Of a stretch of DNA of 31,793 bases, positions 24,555-31,266 are shown piece by piece. Each line of letters opens with the position of its first letter. Position 1 is the first letter of the stretch. The position numbers were made by a program, and so were the translations under genes. A model generated the notes under the pieces. The model ran no database searches. It was not told where the DNA came from and was given only the letters and a program-made list of their open reading frames with translations. Source of the DNA: an uncultured Clostridia bacterium (GTDB lineage Bacteria > Bacillota > Clostridia > Oscillospirales > Ruminococcaceae); contig CALATN010000106.1 in assembly GCA_937891895.1 (NCBI GenBank), forward strand, positions 1 through 31,793. Reading direction: 5' to 3'.

Positions 24555-24572
24555 AATATCACTCCCTGAACA

Positions 24573-24601
24573 ATTATATCACACACCCATATAAAAGTCA
24601 A
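24573..24601 (-). promoter_or_regulatory. Strong sigma-A promoter of the cupin operon
   Basis: On the minus strand TTGACT (24601-24596), 17 bases, then TATAAT (24578-24573) with extended TG. The -35 lies two bases after the upstream terminator stem, and its leading TT belongs to that terminator's T-run. Confidence 0.85.
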
Positions 24602-24603
24602 AA

Positions 24604-24627
24604 GCACTCCCGATTTCTCGGGAGTGC
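24604..24627 (-). terminator. Terminator of the first unknown/GNAT pair
   Basis: A perfect 10-bp GC-rich stem, GCACTCCCGA (24604-24613) with TCGGGAGTGC (24618-24627), and a four-base loop. On the minus strand it begins at the base after the GNAT stop codon and runs into TTTT. Its T-run overlaps the next promoter. Confidence 0.88.
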
Positions 24628-25083
24628 CTATACTTTAAGTGTTTTATAATATACTTTTTGCTCTTCGTTTTGCCAATCTGTCATCAAACCATAATATGTA
24701 AAACCATATTTTTCATATAATCCCTTATGATTGGTCGATAAATAAATTTCATTTAAACCTGTTTTGCGAACAAGTTCTTCGGCATAATTAATCAATTTTT
24801 CGGAATATCTATGACCTCTATGCTTTGGATATGTATAAACAAATCCAAGCCAGGGGAAAAGTACAGAATCAATATCATATTTCTTTTGGGACAAGGTACA
24901 AAACGCTAACAATTCATCATTATCTATCAACATCAGAACTTTCGCATTTGAACCTAATTTTGTAAATAACTGATTGAATTTAAGCAATTCATGTAAATAT
25001 TTGCCTGAACGCCAATCACTTTCTGATATTTTTTCAAGCCAATATTTTTTGTTTTCACATTCAAAATAATCAACAATTCTCAT
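24628..25083 (-). CDS. GNAT family N-acetyltransferase
   Basis: A 151-residue acetyltransferase fold. Strand 4 and motif A are seen as FPWLGFVYTYPKHRGHRYSEKLI (RGHRYS, 89-94, is the acetyl-CoA loop), and motif B is LYEKYGFTYYG (about 122-132). The loop departs from the standard RGxGxA pattern. The substrate is unknown. The start has only a weak GAAGA site and lies 15 bases after the upstream gene, so it is probably coupled to it. This is the downstream partner in a pair repeated at 27509-28494. Confidence 0.82.
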   Translation of the reverse strand: MRIVDYFECENKKYWLEKISESDWRSGKYLHELLKFNQLFTKLGSNAKVLMLIDNDELLAFCTLSQKKYDIDSVLFPWLGFVYTYPKHRGHRYSEKLINYAEELVRKTGLNEIYLSTNHKGLYEKYGFTYYGLMTDWQNEEQKVYYKTLKV

Positions 25084-25098
25084 TCTTCAATAGTATCT

Positions 25099-25629
25099 TT
25101 AGTTTATATATTTATCAGACCACAACTGTACTTCAACATAATGTCGTTCTGTGGCATTTATAAATGCTTCAAAATCACCGCTGTATTTAGTAATACGCTG
25201 ATGTAAATCGTCCATTGTAAGCAAATCAACATATCCATTTTTCTGAAATTCAGCACCGCTGTCACCAATAGTAAAGCTAATGTGTTGAGGCGCGATATCT
25301 TTTAAAGGCAGTTTGGTTTCAATGCCATTTCCAAACCAATTACGAAGGTAATCACTGCTTTCTATTACGAAAGAAAGTGGATGTTTTTCTTCCGGCATGC
25401 CGCCCAATTCAATAAAACGTGAATATAAATAATGGTCTTGTTTTTCACGTAAAGCATAATAATTATCGAAATCTGCAAAACGATAAAAAGCAGTAGTATC
25501 AGGGTGCGTTTCTGCAAGCTTGTTCGCTAATTGAAATGCCTCTGCTTTTGGCAGACGCATAATATTCATAAGCGGAGTGCAATCAGGATAACAATAGTTT
25601 ACAAGAATAAGTTCATTAAAGAATTTCAT
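25099..25629 (-). CDS. Unknown protein, paralogue of the gene at 27940-28494
   Basis: A 176-residue soluble protein that I do not recognise. The start at 25629 (MKFFNELI) follows GGAGG by nine bases and fits the upstream promoter; the longer frame from 25695 starts within that promoter. It shares spaced motifs with the protein at 27940-28494: FIExGG (72-77), WFxN (98-101), SFTxGDS (118-124) and the C-terminal YxEVQxW (164-170). It is acidic and aromatic-rich, with no signal peptide, membrane segment or nucleic-acid-binding motif. It is transcribed with the downstream GNAT gene. Confidence 0.7.
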   Translation of the reverse strand: MKFFNELILVNYCYPDCTPLMNIMRLPKAEAFQLANKLAETHPDTTAFYRFADFDNYYALREKQDHYLYSRFIELGGMPEEKHPLSFVIESSDYLRNWFGNGIETKLPLKDIAPQHISFTIGDSGAEFQKNGYVDLLTMDDLHQRITKYSGDFEAFINATERHYVEVQLWSDKYIN

Positions 25630-25666
25630 TTTATAGTGCCTCCAATTTTGAATTGTCATCAAAATA

Positions 25667-25695
25667 ATTATAACAACAATATAAATAAAAGTCAA
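25667..25695 (-). promoter_or_regulatory. Sigma-A promoter of the first unknown/GNAT pair
   Basis: On the minus strand TTGACT (25695-25690), 17 bases, TATAAT (25672-25667). Same -35 and spacing as the APH-like and cupin promoters. Confidence 0.85.
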
Positions 25696-25706
25696 TTATA
25701 AAAAGC

Positions 25707-25738
25707 AAAGGCACTCTTGAATAATCAAAAGTGCCTTT
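25707..25738 (-). terminator. Terminator of the SulP gene
   Basis: AAAGGCACTCTTGA (25707-25720) pairs with TCAAAAGTGCCTTT (25725-25738) across an ATAA loop, 14 bp with one mismatch, 14 bases after the SulP stop. Minus-strand reading continues into T-rich sequence. Confidence 0.85.
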
Positions 25739-25752
25739 AAAAAATATTCAAA

Positions 25753-27387
25753 TCAAAGTTTAGAAATATGTTCAAAAACCTTGTCCGTGCTCCAGAAGAA
25801 CATATCATCCTTGAAACGTTCCTTCAGACCGCAACGTTCAATCATTTCCATAACAGGTGGTTGTACACAGGAGAAATAAACCATAATACCCTGTGAAATC
25901 AGTCGTTCGCAGTATTCGTGCAGAGCCTCAATACCCGAAATATCCGCAACAGTTACGCCACGCATAGAGAAGATTACATTGTAATTTTCACCAAGCGCCG
26001 AAATTTTTTCTTCAAGCTTGTTACAAGTACCGAAATAAAGCGGACCTGAAACATAAACAACACAAGTGTAATCAAGTTTTTCAGGGTTAACGTGACTTTC
26101 ATCAAGTTTGCTCGGGTCAACCTGTGCAACGGAAACCTGCATATCGGAAACCTTGACAACAAACATAATGATAGAAAACGCAACACCGATAAGAATTGCA
26201 ACAGTAAGGTCAAAAATTACAGTAGCAGCCATTGTAATAAGGAACTGGAAAATTGCTGTCTTGATTTTCTTACCGAAAATGGACTTGATAGCTTCCCATT
26301 CGTTCATTCTCCAGGCTGTAACAATAAGGACACCAGCAAGTGCGGAAAGCGGAATTTTGGACATTACACCGCCAAGTACAAACATAGAGAGAAGAAGTAC
26401 AGCCGCGTGAATGATAGATGTAAGACGTGTCTGACCGCCAGATTTGATAGCAACGCTTGTACGTGCGATAGCCGCTGTTGCAGGAACACCGCCGAAAAGC
26501 GGAATAATCATATTACCGATGCCCTGTGCAACAAGCTCAACGTCAGCATTCAGCTTTTCATTCTTCATTCTACCTGCCGAAGCACCGCAGAGAAGTGACT
26601 CAATAAGTCCCAGTGCAGCAATTGAAATCGCAGGAACAATAAGTCCCTTTACAGTTTCCATATCAGCCATAGCCGCAATGTCAAGTCTGTCATCAAGGAA
26701 TACTGTCTTTGGAATTGCACCAACAACTGCAACATCAAACTTAAAAATCATATTTGCTGCAGTAGCAAGGATAATCGCAAGAAGTGAAGCAGGGCAGTAC
26801 TGGCCAAGCTTTTTGGGGTAAATGAACATAAACACGATTACAGCAACACCAATAATAATCCCCGTAACATCAAGCTGTTGCTCAAGTCTGAAATAGCTTG
26901 CAATCTTTTCAATTGTTGTAAGCCCATCTGATGTAAGTCCCGTAAGATTGTTTACCTGACCGAGTGCAATGATAATCGCAATACCGCTTGTAAATCCCGT
27001 GATAACAGGCATAGGCAAATATGAAACAAGTCCGCCAAGCTTGAAAATTCCCGCAAGCAAAAGGAGAATACCCGAAATAAAGCTTGCAATGAATACGCCC
27101 TGAATACCATACTGTGCAACAAGTGAAACGAGAATAGCAGTCATAGCACCAGTCGGACCGCTGATCTGATAGGACGCACCAGAAAATCCGCCAATAATGA
27201 TACCCGCAAAAATAGCTGTAATAAGACCAGCCGCCGCAGTAGCACCCGAGCTTACACCAAAAGCAAGTGCCAGCGGAAGTGCAACAGCCGCAACTGTGAT
27301 ACCTGCAAGTAAATCCTGACTGAATTTCTTGCCATTGTAGCCCTTGAATTCATTTTTTACAATTTTCCCGAAATCCTTAACTAACAT
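25753..27387 (-). CDS. SulP family anion transporter with C-terminal STAS domain
   Basis: A 544-residue inner-membrane transporter of the SulP/SLC26 group, which carries sulfate, bicarbonate or dicarboxylates. Ten or more hydrophobic helices run to about residue 420. The opening KKFSQDLLAGITVAAVALPLALAFG and ISGPTGAMTAIL are family hallmarks. The STAS domain (about 438-544) contains the regulatory-loop motif VADISGIEAL. The ion cannot be told from sequence. The ribosome binding site is weak (AGAAG). Gene order gives no carbonic anhydrase or sulfate assimilation gene next to it. It has its own promoter and terminator. Confidence 0.92.
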   Translation of the reverse strand: MLVKDFGKIVKNEFKGYNGKKFSQDLLAGITVAAVALPLALAFGVSSGATAAAGLITAIFAGIIIGGFSGASYQISGPTGAMTAILVSLVAQYGIQGVFIASFISGILLLLAGIFKLGGLVSYLPMPVITGFTSGIAIIIALGQVNNLTGLTSDGLTTIEKIASYFRLEQQLDVTGIIIGVAVIVFMFIYPKKLGQYCPASLLAIILATAANMIFKFDVAVVGAIPKTVFLDDRLDIAAMADMETVKGLIVPAISIAALGLIESLLCGASAGRMKNEKLNADVELVAQGIGNMIIPLFGGVPATAAIARTSVAIKSGGQTRLTSIIHAAVLLLSMFVLGGVMSKIPLSALAGVLIVTAWRMNEWEAIKSIFGKKIKTAIFQFLITMAATVIFDLTVAILIGVAFSIIMFVVKVSDMQVSVAQVDPSKLDESHVNPEKLDYTCVVYVSGPLYFGTCNKLEEKISALGENYNVIFSMRGVTVADISGIEALHEYCERLISQGIMVYFSCVQPPVMEMIERCGLKERFKDDMFFWSTDKVFEHISKL

Positions 27388-27435
27388 AAATCTGCTTCTT
27401 TCTATAATATAGTATATTTTTAAACGCCATTACCT

Positions 27436-27464
27436 ATTTTACGCCTGTAAATGCGTCAAGTCAA
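27436..27464 (-). promoter_or_regulatory. Probable sigma-A promoter of the SulP gene
   Basis: On the minus strand TTGACT (27464-27459), 17 bases, TAAAAT (27441-27436), about 50 bases before the start. The sequence reads CTTGACTTGACG, so two overlapping -35-like elements exist. Confidence 0.65.
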
Positions 27465-27508
27465 GCAGAATATAAGTGCCTCAAAGCGGTTGAAAATTGT
27501 ATATATTG

Positions 27509-27943
27509 TCAAATCCACTGTATAAAAGCAGTCTTGTCATTGCGGTTGTAGCCTGCACGCTCATAAAAATTCAGCGTGCTTTCACTTTTTGAGCCTGTCA
27601 GCAGCATCATCTTGTAGCAGTTTTCCTTCAGCGCAATCTCTTTTGCAAAATCCAGGCAAGCCGTAGCAAGTCCACGCTTGCGGTAAGCCTCGTCTGTAAC
27701 AACATTTTCAATAAACGCATAAGGTCGCTGACCGTGAGTAAGATTAGGAATTATTACGCAAACACAGGACGAAACAATTTTTCCATCCTCCTCCGCAACA
27801 ATAATGTGATGATTAGGGTCAGCAAGAATACCCTCCCAAAGCGCCATTACCTCATCACTTTTTTCAGGAAAAGGATTTCCGTGTAACTGCATGTAAAGCG
27901 TCATAAGTCCGTCAAAGTCAGCGTTTGTGATTTCTCTTATCAT
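27509..27943 (-). CDS. GNAT family N-acetyltransferase
   Basis: A 144-residue acetyltransferase. Acetyl-CoA motif A is VVTDEAYRKRGLATACL (YRKRGLATA, 88-96), and motif B is LNFYERAGYNR (about 124-134), which give a clear GNAT signature. The opening IREITNADFDGLM is typical. AAAGGAG is seven bases before the ATG. It overlaps the upstream gene by four bases (ATGA) and ends the four-gene minus-strand operon; no clear terminator follows. Substrate unknown. Confidence 0.9.
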   Translation of the reverse strand: MIREITNADFDGLMTLYMQLHGNPFPEKSDEVMALWEGILADPNHHIIVAEEDGKIVSSCVCVIIPNLTHGQRPYAFIENVVTDEAYRKRGLATACLDFAKEIALKENCYKMMLLTGSKSESTLNFYERAGYNRNDKTAFIQWI

Positions 27944-28494
27944 TGTAATTCTCCTTTGTTTTTGTACCTATTAATAGGTTCTTCATTCCATACTTGTACT
28001 TCAATATATCGCTCGTATCCATATTTTCCATCGTCATTCCAGTTTTGCGGTAAACCGAATTTATCTATTATTTTAAGTATTTCATCATAAGTGTATATCT
28101 GATTATGATATTCCTTTTTGTTTTCTATTGCCTGACTGAATGTAGGCATTGAGTCACCATAAGTAAACGACAATGTTTTTATGTCAAATTCTTCAATAGG
28201 AATTTTAATATATGCACAATTTTCAAACCAAGTGCTTAACCAAGGACTATGTTCAACTGTCATATAGTAAGGCACACTTCTTTTAATAATTCCGCCTTTT
28301 TCGATAAACTTGCTACGAAGAATAGCCTCGCAGTTTCTTCTGTATTCAGCGTATTTTTCGTGCCTTTGAGCGCACTGTGAATTAGGCATTTCTTTTTTGA
28401 TTTTATTCAGAACGTCATTTGCTTCGTTTAATGGCAAATCAGATAAATTAGTAAACGGTGAGCCTGAGCTTTCATAATAATGATATAAATACAT
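27940..28494 (-). CDS. Unknown protein, paralogue of the gene at 25099-25629
   Basis: A 184-residue protein of the same unrecognised family as the one at 25099-25629. Shared elements at nearly the same spacing are FIEKGG (63-68), WFEN (89-92), SFTYGDS (109-115) and YIEVQVW (163-169). Overall identity is low, so the split is old rather than a recent duplication. It is basic at the C terminus (YKNKGELQ) and has no signal peptide or membrane helix. It sits two bases after the isochorismatase-family gene and is coupled by a four-base overlap to the GNAT gene. Confidence 0.7.
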   Translation of the reverse strand: MYLYHYYESSGSPFTNLSDLPLNEANDVLNKIKKEMPNSQCAQRHEKYAEYRRNCEAILRSKFIEKGGIIKRSVPYYMTVEHSPWLSTWFENCAYIKIPIEEFDIKTLSFTYGDSMPTFSQAIENKKEYHNQIYTYDEILKIIDKFGLPQNWNDDGKYGYERYIEVQVWNEEPINRYKNKGELQ

Positions 28495-28496
28495 AT

Positions 28497-29027
28497 TTAC
28501 TTATTTTCCTCCATCATCCCAGTAGCTTTCTCAACCGAAACACATTCCGCATATCTGTTCTTCCACATAAACTCATTATAATATCGGTAGCTTTGTTCCG
28601 CACTCATAAATTCATTGTCAAAAGTTGAGTTAGAATATTCAGGAACAATAACCCTGAAACCGTGTTCAAATCCGCATTTCACCGTCGCATCAATGCAATA
28701 TTCCGTCTGTAAACCAACCACAATAATTTCTTTTTCACCCTTGCCACGAAGATATTCAAGCAAGCCTGTACCATTGAATGAGCTGTTTACAAACTTGTCA
28801 AAAATTAGTTCATTTGGCATAGGTGCAATTTCTTCGTAAATTTCATATCCATCGGTACCCTTTGTCAAAGCATGCCCCTCGCCATCATCGTGCCTTACAT
28901 AAATAACCTCAACGTTGTTTTTTCGTGCTTTTTCAATAAGCAGCTGTACATTTGAAATAAACGTGTCAAAGTTGAATAACTTTTCATTAGTGATAAGCTT
29001 CTGCACATCAACAACCAACAATACCAT
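28497..29027 (-). CDS. Isochorismatase-family cysteine hydrolase
   Basis: A 176-residue hydrolase with the full catalytic triad of the family: Asp7 in VVDVQ, Lys78 in FDKFVNSSF and Cys111 in GLQTEYCIDAT. Members hydrolyse amides (nicotinamide, ureidoacrylate, others) or vinyl ethers; the substrate here is unknown. The TEYC context resembles the nicotinamidase-related branch. AGGAGG is five bases from the ATG and abuts the upstream stop codon, showing tight coupling with the radical SAM gene. Confidence 0.9.
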   Translation of the reverse strand: MVLLVVDVQKLITNEKLFNFDTFISNVQLLIEKARKNNVEVIYVRHDDGEGHALTKGTDGYEIYEEIAPMPNELIFDKFVNSSFNGTGLLEYLRGKGEKEIIVVGLQTEYCIDATVKCGFEHGFRVIVPEYSNSTFDNEFMSAEQSYRYYNEFMWKNRYAECVSVEKATGMMEENK

Positions 29028-29036
29028 AAAATCCTC

Positions 29037-29924
29037 CTAAATCCCCACAAAATCAAAATTAGGCGTGTACTCTTCCTTAGCCGAGGACTTCTCCTGCATA
29101 AACCCATCCAGACCAAGCTTCTGTGCCTTGTCCAACACATAATTATACTCAAACGTAGAAATCCGCCTCGAAAGCTCTTTAAATTCGTTGCTCCGATAAA
29201 ATGGCGTGTACTGACTCATAAGGCTGATTAATATTTCGTCTTTAGGCAGATTTTCAGCTATCCACTCCAGCACCTTAACCGAGTCGTGCCTGTGAGTAGG
29301 CAGGGTAAGATGCCTTATGACCAAACCACTCTGCATAATCCCATTTTTATCAAGCTTATACCGCCCAACCTGCCTGCGCATCTCTTTCAGTGCCGCAGTA
29401 ACAACCTCAAAATAATTCTCCGCAGAGGAATACTTCTTTGCAATCTCATTGTCATAATACTTGAAGTCAGGCAAGTAAATGTCAACATATCCTTCAAGCA
29501 TTTTCAGCGTTTCAACACGCTCATACCCACCCGTGTTGTATACAATCGGAATATTAAGCTTACCCCTGCATAAATCAAGCGCCTCAATAATTTGCGGAAC
29601 AAACTGCGTCGGGCTGACAAGATTTATGTTGTGTGCACCTTTTTCCTGCAATTCAAGAAAAATCTCAGCAAGCCGTTTAACTGTAATTTCCTTGCCGTGC
29701 CCCTCACAAGAAATCTTGTAATTCTGACAGAAACGGCATTTCAGACAGCATCCTGAAAAAAACACCGTACCCGACCCGTTCGTACCCGAAATGCAAGGCT
29801 CCTCCCACATATGCAGATAAGCCTTTGCCGCACGGATAACGGCCTTTTCTCCGCAAAAGCCAGTTCCATTATACCTGTCAATCCCGCATTGTCTCGGACA
29901 AAGCGCGCAGTTATGTAAATCCAT
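29037..29924 (-). CDS. Radical SAM protein, PflX-like (COG1313 type)
   Basis: A 295-residue radical SAM protein. The 4Fe-4S motif is C59-x3-C63-x2-C66 (FFSGCCLKCRFCQNYK). An extra N-terminal cysteine set (Cys6, Cys9, Cys13, Cys24 in NCALCPRQCGIDR and GFCG) suggests a second metal site. The remainder is the partial TIM barrel with NLVSPTQFVPQII, IVYNTGGYE and IRHLTLPTHRHDS. The family is related to pyruvate formate-lyase activating enzymes, but no PflB-like glycyl radical enzyme lies next to it, so its target is unknown. GGAG is seven bases upstream. First gene of a tightly packed four-gene operon. Confidence 0.9.
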   Translation of the reverse strand: MDLHNCALCPRQCGIDRYNGTGFCGEKAVIRAAKAYLHMWEEPCISGTNGSGTVFFSGCCLKCRFCQNYKISCEGHGKEITVKRLAEIFLELQEKGAHNINLVSPTQFVPQIIEALDLCRGKLNIPIVYNTGGYERVETLKMLEGYVDIYLPDFKYYDNEIAKKYSSAENYFEVVTAALKEMRRQVGRYKLDKNGIMQSGLVIRHLTLPTHRHDSVKVLEWIAENLPKDEILISLMSQYTPFYRSNEFKELSRRISTFEYNYVLDKAQKLGLDGFMQEKSSAKEEYTPNFDFVGI

Positions 29925-29957
29925 AATAATTCTCCATAAGTGAAAATGATTTATACT

Positions 29958-29986
29958 ATTATAACATATAAATTATTATCTGTAAA
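29958..29986 (-). promoter_or_regulatory. Promoter of the radical SAM operon
   Basis: On the minus strand TTTACA (29986-29981), 17 bases, TATAAT (29963-29958), 34 bases before the radical SAM start. Confidence 0.8.
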
Positions 29987-29989
29987 TTG

Positions 29990-30018
29990 TTGAAATCAGA
30001 GTGGGATGTTGGTATAAT
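29990..30018 (+). promoter_or_regulatory. Promoter of the membrane protein / FabG / ThrE operon
   Basis: TTGAAA (29990-29995), 17 bases, TATAAT (30013-30018) with extended TG. It is 17 bases before the start at 30036. Its -35 is only three bases from the -35 of the divergent radical SAM promoter. Confidence 0.82.
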
Positions 30019-30035
30019 AGATGTAAGGTGATAAT

Positions 30036-30524
30036 ATGAAAAAAGTAATTTGGACAGTAACGGGTGTAGTTGTGTTACTTGTTATTTCTGTTGCTTTGGG
30101 TTTTGTCTGGTTATTGGAAAGATCAGAACAAATAAAAGAAAGCAATAAAAATGGTTTTCTTCAAAAATATGGCAGTTGTGTTGAGCAAATCGAAGCTGAC
30201 TATCCACAGTTGGAATTTGTTTCTGCAAATTATAATGGTGTAGAAAGTGTATATTTTTATTATAGCGAAGAAATAAGTGAATTTGAGCATATAAATATGT
30301 CTTATGAAATATTCGATATTATTAGAGAGAAAAGTTATGAAATATACGGTTCAGATACAGATGAAGCTGTATGTGTCAAAATTGCTTCAAAAAGTTATAA
30401 TTATTTTAAAATTGATAATGTGGATTTGAATTTAAAAATTTCTACAAATTGCGAAATAAGTGAAAAAGAAATAAAGGAAATAATTACTGAAGATTTCAAA
30501 GTAATAAAGGAGAGCGAACAATGA
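30036..30524 (+). CDS. Membrane-anchored protein of unknown function
   Basis: A 162-residue protein with one N-terminal transmembrane helix (about 6-27, VIWTVTGVVVLLVISVALGF) and an extracytoplasmic, acidic C-terminal domain. I recognise no family. The segment LEFVSANYNGVESVYFYYSEE suggests beta strands, and the tail from about 125 is helical and charged. AAGGTG is five bases before the ATG. It overlaps fabG by four bases, so it belongs to the same transcript. Confidence 0.68.
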   Translation: MKKVIWTVTGVVVLLVISVALGFVWLLERSEQIKESNKNGFLQKYGSCVEQIEADYPQLEFVSANYNGVESVYFYYSEEISEFEHINMSYEIFDIIREKSYEIYGSDTDEAVCVKIASKSYNYFKIDNVDLNLKISTNCEISEKEIKEIITEDFKVIKESEQ

Positions 30525-31255
30525 CCAAAACCATACTCATAACAGGTTCATCAAGAGGAATAGGCAGAGCCACCGCTGTAACTTTTGCCAAAAACGGCTA
30601 TAATGTTGCCGTAAATTACAATAAATCATCTGAAGCGGCAGAAAGCCTTTGTTCAGAGTTTGAACAATTAGGTGTAAAGGCAAAAGCTTTCCAGTGTGAT
30701 GTTGCCGATAAATCCGCAGTAAATGAAATGGTTAAGCAAATTGAAGCTGATTTGGGACAAATAACCGTACTTGTCAACAATGCAGGTATTGCCGAACAAG
30801 CATTGTTTTCCGATATTACCGAGGAAATGTGGGACAGAATGTTCGGCGTAAATGTAAAAGGTGCATACAACTGTACACAGGCTGTCCTCCCTCATATGAT
30901 ACACAATAAATACGGCAGAATAATAAATGTTTCTTCAATGTGGGGAATATCGGGTGCTTCCTGTGAAGTGCATTATTCAGCATCAAAAGCCGCACTCATC
31001 GGCTTTACTAAAGCACTTGCCAAAGAAGTGGGACTTTCAGGAATAACAGTAAACTGTATCGCACCCGGAGTAATTGCAACTGAAATGAACGGACACCTCT
31101 CCGAAAATATTATCGAAGAATTGAAGAATGAAACACCCCTGAACAGAATTGGAACTCCGGAAGATGTTGCTGAAGCAATCTTCTTCCTTGCTTCAGATAA
31201 AGCAAGCTTCATTACTGGACAAACATTGTCTGTTGACGGCGGATTTATAGTGTAA
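30521..31255 (+). CDS. fabG: Short-chain dehydrogenase, FabG-like 3-oxoacyl-ACP reductase
   Basis: A 244-residue Rossmann-fold reductase using NADPH, probably acting on 3-oxoacyl groups. The cofactor loop is TGSSRGIG (8-15), NNAG is at 86-89, and the catalytic Ser139, Tyr152 and Lys156 (YSASK) have the exact FabG spacing. The C-terminal block GITVNCIAPGVIATEM is typical. No acpP, fabD or fabF is nearby, so a role outside fatty-acid synthesis is possible. It overlaps the upstream gene by four bases; AAAGGAG after it serves the next gene. Confidence 0.88.
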   Translation: MTKTILITGSSRGIGRATAVTFAKNGYNVAVNYNKSSEAAESLCSEFEQLGVKAKAFQCDVADKSAVNEMVKQIEADLGQITVLVNNAGIAEQALFSDITEEMWDRMFGVNVKGAYNCTQAVLPHMIHNKYGRIINVSSMWGISGASCEVHYSASKAALIGFTKALAKEVGLSGITVNCIAPGVIATEMNGHLSENIIEELKNETPLNRIGTPEDVAEAIFFLASDKASFITGQTLSVDGGFIV

Positions 31256-31266
31256 AGGAGTCTACT

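Noticed and set aside
24628..28494. Reading the unknown/GNAT pairs as toxin-antitoxin modules
   Set aside because: GNAT toxins are typically paired with ribbon-helix-helix antitoxins. The unknown proteins here are larger and show no DNA-binding motif, so this is not supported by sequence.
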